DNA of 10,904 nucleotides from Hyphomicrobiales bacterium (GTDB lineage: Bacteria > Pseudomonadota > Alphaproteobacteria > Rhizobiales > Beijerinckiaceae), in assembly GCA_028290085.1 (NCBI GenBank), contig JAQGKN010000284.1, forward strand, positions 1 to 10,904, written 5' to 3'. Below are positions 6,280-10,904 of the stretch, in pieces. Numbering within the stretch: position 1 is the stretch's first letter; the number at the start of each line of letters is the position of its first letter. The position numbers and the translations under genes are program-made. The notes under the pieces were generated by a model that worked only from the letters and a program-made list of their open reading frames with translations, was not told the origin of the DNA and made no database searches.

Positions 6280-7869
6280 ATGACCTCGTCTCCCCGCTTC
6301 GTTCAAGCCGCCGTGGCCGCGCCCCATAACCTCGCCGCAGGCACAGGCAGGGACATTCTCATCCAGGGTGGTTCCGCACTTGAGGCCATGGTCGGCATGG
6401 CGGCGACGATGGCGGTCGTCTATCCGCATATGAACGGCATCGGCGGCGACGGCTTCTGGCTCGTGCGCGAGCCCGGCGGCAAGATCCACTACATCGAGGC
6501 CTGCGGCTATGCCGGCCGCCTTGCGACCATCGAGCGTTACACCAAGGTCGGCTATGACACGCCTCCGGCACGTGGACCCGAGGCCGCCATCACAGTGCCC
6601 GGCGCGGTCGCCGGCTGGGATCTGGCGCTGGAAATGGCCTATGCCTTCGGCGGCCGCCTCCCGTTGCGCGAGATTATGCAGCCCGCCGTAAAGTTTGCGC
6701 GCGAAGGATATCCGCAATCGCGCTCGCAGGCGCGCGGCCGACCCCGTGAGTTCGAGACCCTCAGTGCTGCGCGCGGCTTCGCCGAAGCCTTTCTGGTCGA
6801 GGGCAAGATCCCCGAAGAGGGCACGCCCCGCACAGCCGTGAAACTTGGCGAAACACTTGAACAGCTCGCCCATTCCGGCCTGCGCGATTTCTACCGCGGC
6901 GACGTCTCGCGAGAAATCGCCGCTGACATGGACGCACTCCGCCTGCCGCTGGTGCGCGCCGATCTCGAAAAGTACCGCGCGCTCCTGCGCCAGCCGCTGA
7001 AACTGCGGATCGGCGGCGCTACTTTTTTCAATGCGCCCCCGCCGACGCAGGGCCTCGCCTCCTTGTTGCTGCTGGGCATCTTCGACCGGCTCGGCGTGAA
7101 GAAGCGCGATGGCTTCGACCATGTTCACGGGCTTGTCGAAGCGGCCAAGCGCGCGTTTCTCATCCGCGATCAGGTCTGCACCGATCACAACTGGCTGGAC
7201 GAAGACCCGGCCTCCTTTCTCGCCGCCAAGATCCTGGGCCGCGAGGCCGCCGAGATCTCGATGCGGCGTGCAGCCCCATGGCCGGGCGCCCCCAGCGACG
7301 GCGAGGCGGTCTGGATGGGCGCCATCGACTCAAAGGGGCTCGCAGTCTCCTACATCCAGTCGCTGGGCTCGGAATATGGCTCGGGCTGCGTGCTGCCGAA
7401 GACCGGCGTGCTGCTGCAAAATCGCGGTGCATCCTTCTCGCTCGATCCGCGCGCGCGCAATCCGCTGGCACCGGGCCGCCGGCCCCGGCACACGCTCAGC
7501 CCCGCCCTGGCCGTCTATGACGACGGCCGCGTCCTCTCCTACGGCAGCACAGGCGGCGACGGGCAGCCGCAGTTTCAGGCACAGATGCTGACGCGATGGG
7601 AGCGCGGCATGGGCTTGGCCGACGCCATCGACGCGCCGCGCTTCCTGCTCGGGCGTGGCTGGGGAGAGGCGGAAACGTCGCTGCGCTTCGAGGATCGCTT
7701 CGATCCCTCGCTACTGCGCGAACTCGAAAAAGTCGGCCACCGCGTCGAGGTGTCCCCCCTGCCCTATTCGGAAACCTTTGGTCACGTCGGTGCGCTCGTG
7801 CGCTTCCGCGACGGCAGCATCGAAGGCGCCCATGACCCGCGTTCCGACGGCGGCGCGGACGGGCTCTAG
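6280..7869 (+). CDS. Gamma-glutamyltransferase-family (Ntn-hydrolase fold) protein lacking the expected Thr nucleophile
   Basis: A 529-residue protein with the overall GGT layout. GGT-family enzymes cut themselves to expose an N-terminal Thr and hydrolyse or transfer gamma-glutamyl or related acyl groups. Landmarks are GGSALEAMVG (30-39), MNGIGGDGFW (51-60), RGPEAAITVPGAVAGW (98-113), AVSYIQSLGSEYGSG (352-366), QNRGASFSLDPRARNPLAPG (about 376-395), HTLSPALAV (about 400-408) and STGGDGQPQ (423-431). Classical GGT reads TTHYSVVD at the cleavage point, with the first Thr as nucleophile. Here the aligned stretch is AVWMGAID (343-350), so the nucleophile is Ala (GCG at 7306-7308), one transition from ACG. 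Unless the alignment slips, the protein should neither self-process nor act as a normal GGT. It has no signal peptide, unlike periplasmic GGTs, and resembles the cytosolic GGT-like branch. Its stop shares the palindrome CTAG (7866-7869) with the convergent transporter gene. Confidence 0.85.
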   Translation: MTSSPRFVQAAVAAPHNLAAGTGRDILIQGGSALEAMVGMAATMAVVYPHMNGIGGDGFWLVREPGGKIHYIEACGYAGRLATIERYTKVGYDTPPARGPEAAITVPGAVAGWDLALEMAYAFGGRLPLREIMQPAVKFAREGYPQSRSQARGRPREFETLSAARGFAEAFLVEGKIPEEGTPRTAVKLGETLEQLAHSGLRDFYRGDVSREIAADMDALRLPLVRADLEKYRALLRQPLKLRIGGATFFNAPPPTQGLASLLLLGIFDRLGVKKRDGFDHVHGLVEAAKRAFLIRDQVCTDHNWLDEDPASFLAAKILGREAAEISMRRAAPWPGAPSDGEAVWMGAIDSKGLAVSYIQSLGSEYGSGCVLPKTGVLLQNRGASFSLDPRARNPLAPGRRPRHTLSPALAVYDDGRVLSYGSTGGDGQPQFQAQMLTRWERGMGLADAIDAPRFLLGRGWGEAETSLRFEDRFDPSLLRELEKVGHRVEVSPLPYSETFGHVGALVRFRDGSIEGAHDPRSDGGADGL

Positions 7870-8882
7870 AGGCCGCCGCCCACCCAGACGCCAGTGAGAA
7901 GGCCGAGGCCCAGCAGAAGTACCGCCAGCGCCGCACAAAATTCGAGCCCGCGCACAATTTGCGCCCCGCGCAAGCCGCGACCGCCCGTCAGGCGCAATGC
8001 GACGCCTTTGGCATAGACGGCGGCGATGGCCAGCGCGCCGGTCGTGACCGCCGTGCCCAGCGCCATGGCGAAAGTGGCACCGACACCTGCGAGAAAAATC
8101 CCCTGCGCGGCGGAAAACACCAGCACGAGGATCGCGCCCGAACAGGGCCGCAAGCCCGCCGCAAGCACCGTCGATCCGGCGCTGCGCCACGAGAAGCCAG
8201 CTCCGAGCTGCGAGGGATCGGGCATATGCACATGCCCGCAATCGGCACCATGCACATGGCCCGCCGTGCTCGCCTCAACGCAGGCAAAGCGGCTGGAAAC
8301 AGCAGCGCCGCCTGGCTGCAGCCGGCCTGCCCGCATCACCTCGATCAGAGCGCGCCCCTTGCGTAGGACGAGCGCGATTCCGAGCAGGACAATCGCCGCG
8401 TAACTCGCGATCTCTACCCATTGAGCGGTGGCGCGAAGACCGACCGCAGTCGCGCCGAGCAGCATTGTCGCACCGCCGACAATCGCGAGCGCCACCACGG
8501 CCTGCAACAGTGCTGCAAGCCCCGCCATAACCAGCCCGCGCTTCAACGCACGCTCGTTGGCGACGAGATAGGAGGCCAGAACCGCCTTGCCGTGGCCGGG
8601 CCCCGCCGCATGGAACACGCCATAGGCGAAGGCGAGCCCGAGCAGGCCCCAGATCGCGGAATGATCCGCGCGAATGGCATGCACGGACGCACGCATCATC
8701 AGGTCGAAGCGCTGCTGCTGGGCGAGAATGAACCCGGTCAGCCCCGAAGCCGAGCCGCCGCCCTCGGAAATGCCGACACTGAAGGGGTTGCGCGCTTGCG
8801 CGACGGCGCCCTCCGCATGAAGAACGCTGAACACAATCGCCAGCGCGAGCGCGCAGAGAAGGAGAACCCGGCCCCGTCTCAT
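7866..8882 (-). CDS. NicO/RcnA-type nickel/cobalt transporter
   Basis: A 338-residue inner-membrane protein of the NicO (RcnA/NrsD-like) family, which moves Ni2+ or Co2+ across the membrane. It opens with a hydrophobic signal-like segment (5-29) and a periplasmic stretch, then about six further hydrophobic segments. The signature FHAAGPGHGKAVLASYL (90-106), with H91 and H97, is the family's metal-selectivity motif in the second half of a helix. AAGLRPCSGAILVLVFS (241-257) is the second conserved motif. The loop between the two membrane halves holds a histidine cluster HVHGADCGHVHMP (209-221), a likely metal-binding or sensing element. Direction of transport (export or uptake) cannot be decided from sequence. 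The ATG overlaps the stop of the upstream DUF1007 gene (8879-8882), showing tight coupling. No cobalamin riboswitch is visible upstream. The stop overlaps the GGT-family stop. Confidence 0.88.
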   Translation of the reverse strand: MRRGRVLLLCALALAIVFSVLHAEGAVAQARNPFSVGISEGGGSASGLTGFILAQQQRFDLMMRASVHAIRADHSAIWGLLGLAFAYGVFHAAGPGHGKAVLASYLVANERALKRGLVMAGLAALLQAVVALAIVGGATMLLGATAVGLRATAQWVEIASYAAIVLLGIALVLRKGRALIEVMRAGRLQPGGAAVSSRFACVEASTAGHVHGADCGHVHMPDPSQLGAGFSWRSAGSTVLAAGLRPCSGAILVLVFSAAQGIFLAGVGATFAMALGTAVTTGALAIAAVYAKGVALRLTGGRGLRGAQIVRGLEFCAALAVLLLGLGLLTGVWVGGGL

Positions 8883-9532
8883 GGGCAGGCCAGGATGGCG
8901 CGGCTCGCCAGCTTGATGCCGAAATCACTGCCGGGCGAGAGGCCGCTGAAATAAGCCTCCGACAACTTCTTCGCCTCCGTATCTTCCAAAGGCTTCGGCT
9001 GCACGACGCTCAGGGAACACCCCGACGGCGGCGACACGAGCTTCACCGCGTCTGTCTTCGCGAAATCGAAGGCGACGAAATAGCTGGGGTCGGAGACCTG
9101 CAGGGTGAAACACTTGCCCGCCGAGAGGGCCTGCTTGAGCGGCAAAGTGAAACGCAGCGTCACCAGCTTGTCGGCGCCTTCGCTCATGCCGATATCCTTC
9201 GGTTTGTCGAACTCGACCTTCTGGCCCGGCGATTTCGTGACGGTGATATAGCTGTTTTCGGCGAGGTCGCCGACATTGGTTTCCGCGACAGGCTGAAGCT
9301 GCGCATCACTCGCCACGGCGCCGTCCGCCGTGAGGCCCGTCGTGACGAAGGATGAATACATCTCGTCGAAGGTCCAGGCGTGGCGGATGCCCGACACCTT
9401 GCCCTGCGCGTCGAAGATAAGCTCGCTCTTCACCACGACGAAGACATGCGGATGCGCCCAGGCCTCGCTGGCCGCGCCAATGAAACCGGCAAGTGCAACA
9501 GCGACGAAAATCAGCGCGCGCGGTGAAATCAT
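8879..9532 (-). CDS. DUF1007-family periplasmic protein, partner of the NicO transporter
   Basis: A 217-residue secreted protein of the DUF1007 family, commonly found beside or fused to NicO transporters and presumed to assist metal handling in the periplasm. A Sec signal peptide (1-26) ends in AWA, so signal peptidase would leave a mature protein beginning HPHVFVVV (27-34). Family motifs are HAWTFDEMYSSFV (51-63) and DPSYFVAF (148-155). Cysteines at 141, 172 and 216 could form a disulfide. The start at 9532 is chosen because the signal peptide begins cleanly there, although the Shine-Dalgarno is weak (GGGA about 12 bases upstream). Translation is coupled to the transporter through ATGA. The exact molecular role of DUF1007 is not established. 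Confidence 0.88.
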   Translation of the reverse strand: MISPRALIFVAVALAGFIGAASEAWAHPHVFVVVKSELIFDAQGKVSGIRHAWTFDEMYSSFVTTGLTADGAVASDAQLQPVAETNVGDLAENSYITVTKSPGQKVEFDKPKDIGMSEGADKLVTLRFTLPLKQALSAGKCFTLQVSDPSYFVAFDFAKTDAVKLVSPPSGCSLSVVQPKPLEDTEAKKLSEAYFSGLSPGSDFGIKLASRAILACP

Positions 9533-9697
9533 GGAGGGAGCATCCCGGACGAATCGTGTCTGGCACGAGAGACCATGGCGGCATGAACCGCAACTCTGGC
9601 CGAAGCGTGGCACGCGTGCGCCCGCTTTACCTCCAGCACCCGCCTCCCCATATCTAATCGCGAGCCGGTCCTGAAACCGGCCGGGAGGAGAGCGGCG
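9533..9697. promoter_or_regulatory. Divergent promoter region between DUF1007 and indolepyruvate oxidoreductase
   Basis: A 165-bp gap between divergent starts. It holds a perfect 10-bp palindrome GCACGCGTGC (9610-9619), which could be an operator but may be chance in GC-rich DNA. A weak + strand -10-like TATCTA lies at 9651-9656; the only -35-like partner, TTTACC (9626-9631), is 19 bases away. Immediately before the + strand ribosome site GGGAGGAG (9683-9690) is a small hairpin, GCCGGT and ACCGGC (9664-9669 and 9676-9681) around a six-base loop. No minus-strand promoter or cobalamin riboswitch is recognisable. Confidence 0.35.
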
Positions 9698-10904
9698 ATG
9701 ACGCGTGAGCTCCACGACCCTGATCCCGGCGCTCTCAGCCTGTCCGATCACTACGACCTGCGCCGGGACCGCGTCTATCTCCTGGGCACGGAAGCAATCG
9801 TCAGGCTGCTCCTTCTGCAAAAGCAGCGCGACCGCGAAGCCGGCTTGAACACGGCGGGCTTCGTGTCCGGCTATCGTGGCTCGCCGCTCGGCGGACTCGA
9901 TCTGCAATTGCAACGAGCGAGCGACCGCCTCACGCCGGAAGACATCGTTTTTCAGCCCGGCCTCAATGAGGATCTCGCGGCCACCGCCGTCTGGGGCTCG
10001 CAACAGGCCGAAATGCGCGGCGAGGGCCGCTACGACGGCGTCTTCGCGCTCTGGTACGGCAAAGGCCCCGGCATCGATCGCTCCGGCGACGTGTTCCGCC
10101 ACGCCAACCTGGCGGGCACCTCGCCACACGGCGGTGTACTCGCGCTGATGGGCGACGACCACACGGCGGAATCCTCCACAACGGCGCATCAATCCGAGTT
10201 CCACCTCGTTGACGTGATGATGCCGATCCTCAACCCGGCGGGCGTTCAGGAAATTCTCGATTACGGGCTCTACGGCTGGGCCCTCTCGCGCTATGCGAGC
10301 GTCTGGGTCGGCCTGAAATGCGTCAAGGAGACAATTGAATCGCGTGCGTCCGTTGATGGCGCAGCGCGTCACGTCCGCCCGCGTGAGCCCGACGTGGATG
10401 CGCGTCCACCCGGCGGTCTGAGCATTCGCCCGCGCGACCCCGTGCTGGTGCAGGAAGCGCGCCTCCAGGATCACAAGCGCGATGCCGTCGTCGCCTGGCT
10501 GCGCGCAAACAGGCTGGACCGCATCATCTTCGACGGGGGCGCGGCGCCGCGCATGGGCATTGTCACGGTCGGCAAATCCTACCTCGACACGCGCCAGGCG
10601 CTCGATCATCTTGGCCTCGACGCGCAACGATGCGCCTCGCTGGGCCTGCGTCTCCTCAAGATCGCCTGCCCCTGGCCCATCGAACCCGAGGGGCTGAAAG
10701 CATTCGCACGCGGTCTCGACCTCATCATGGTTGTCGAGGAAAAGCGTGCCCTGATCGAAGTGCAATTGCGCGAGGAGCTCTACGACACGGAGCAGCGCCC
10801 GCGCATCGTCGGCAAGAAGGACGAGACGGGCGAATGGCTTTTCCCCGTGAAAGGCGCGCTCAAACCGCACGACATCGCCATCGCCATCGGAGAGCGCCTG
10901 CTGC
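9698..10904 (+). CDS. Indolepyruvate:ferredoxin oxidoreductase, fused large form, N-terminal part (3' end outside window)
   Basis: The frame is open from the ATG at 9698 to the window edge, 402 residues of a protein whose family is usually about 1,150 long. The enzyme oxidatively decarboxylates indolepyruvate and other aryl-pyruvates to acyl-CoA, using ThDP and iron-sulfur clusters and passing electrons to ferredoxin. Matching motifs are FVSGYRGSPLGGLD (55-68), VFQPGLNEDLAATAVWGSQ (84-102), ALWYGKGPGIDRSGDVFRHANL (117-138; key GKGPG), GDDHTAESSTTAHQSE (152-167) and PILNPAGVQEILDYG (176-190). These make up the pyruvate-ferredoxin-oxidoreductase-like N-terminal domain; a linker and a second domain begin after about 210. 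The expected ThDP-binding and C-terminal gamma domains lie beyond the window. A strong GGGAGGAG seven bases upstream fixes the start. Divergent from the metal-transport pair, with no sign of shared function. Confidence 0.9.
   Translation, partial: MTRELHDPDPGALSLSDHYDLRRDRVYLLGTEAIVRLLLLQKQRDREAGLNTAGFVSGYRGSPLGGLDLQLQRASDRLTPEDIVFQPGLNEDLAATAVWGSQQAEMRGEGRYDGVFALWYGKGPGIDRSGDVFRHANLAGTSPHGGVLALMGDDHTAESSTTAHQSEFHLVDVMMPILNPAGVQEILDYGLYGWALSRYASVWVGLKCVKETIESRASVDGAARHVRPREPDVDARPPGGLSIRPRDPVLVQEARLQDHKRDAVVAWLRANRLDRIIFDGGAAPRMGIVTVGKSYLDTRQALDHLGLDAQRCASLGLRLLKIACPWPIEPEGLKAFARGLDLIMVVEEKRALIEVQLREELYDTEQRPRIVGKKDETGEWLFPVKGALKPHDIAIAIGERLL

Noticed and set aside
6160..7188. 342-codon minus-strand frame opposite the GGT-family gene
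   Set aside because: It is antisense to conserved GGT motifs and is typical of shadows in GC-rich DNA.
9533..9697. Cobalamin riboswitch or nickel-repressor site before the NicO operon
   Set aside because: NicO genes are sometimes under B12 riboswitches. The gap is short, and I see no B12-box-like sequence or paired core on the minus strand.
8879..10870. A 663-codon minus-strand open frame continuing the DUF1007 frame through the indolepyruvate oxidoreductase gene
   Set aside because: The DUF1007 gene has a clean signal-peptide start at 9532. The upstream part is antisense to a clearly recognisable enzyme and reads like a high-GC shadow (charged, low-complexity).
1..10904. CRISPR array, tRNA, rRNA, insertion sequence or phage genes
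   Set aside because: No regularly spaced repeats, cloverleaf-like segments, transposase motifs or phage structural proteins were seen on either strand.

Overview
The window is high-GC, densely coding DNA that looks alphaproteobacterial, most likely Hyphomicrobiales (a Bradyrhizobium/Bosea/Methylobacterium-like genome). The basis is codon style, a fused indolepyruvate:ferredoxin oxidoreductase, a DUF1007/NicO metal-transport pair, a Tat-exported OpgG/OpgD-type glucan protein, and a palindromic repeat of a kind familiar from that order. The assignment rests on recognition only, as no search was run. No rRNA, tRNA, CRISPR array, transposase or phage gene was seen. The region reads as chromosomal metabolic and envelope genes.

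Layout, left to right. (1) Positions 1-288 (+) hold the last 95 residues of a protein resembling the C-terminus of the DUF692/MNIO iron-oxidase family, with several family landmarks missing. (2) Positions 275-2880 (-) hold an FAD-dependent amine oxidase followed by a GT61-type glycosyltransferase, probably one transcript. (3) Positions 3026-4134 (+) hold a two-gene operon encoding the alpha and beta halves of a ThDP-dependent sulfopyruvate/phosphonopyruvate-type decarboxylase, overlapping by ATGA. (4) Positions 4122-5705 (-) hold a Tat-exported periplasmic glucan protein (OpgD/OpgG). (5) Positions 5706-5926 are non-coding and contain an imperfect palindromic repeat. (6) Positions 5927-6163 (-) encode a 78-residue two-helix membrane protein of unknown role. 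(7) Positions 6280-7869 (+) encode a gamma-glutamyltransferase-family protein in which the expected catalytic Thr is an Ala. (8) Positions 7866-9532 (-) hold a DUF1007 periplasmic protein and a NicO/RcnA-type nickel/cobalt transporter, overlapping by ATGA. (9) From 9698 (+) to the window edge runs the start of a fused indolepyruvate:ferredoxin oxidoreductase.

How the genes work together. Three same-strand pairs look like real functional units: amine oxidase with GT61, decarboxylase alpha with beta, and DUF1007 with NicO. The rest appear to be independent neighbours. Three convergent gene pairs overlap at their stop codons (14, 13 and 4 bp), so no intergenic terminator is possible there. Promoters must lie in the short gaps at 2881-3025, 5706-5926, 6164-6279 and 9533-9697. 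The gap at 6164-6279 carries a clear dyad that could be an operator.

The points most worth a second look are the degenerate MNIO-like C-terminus, the GGT-family protein without its nucleophile, and the decarboxylase pair with an unusual cofactor motif and no pathway neighbours. No complete new multi-gene system is evident in this window.
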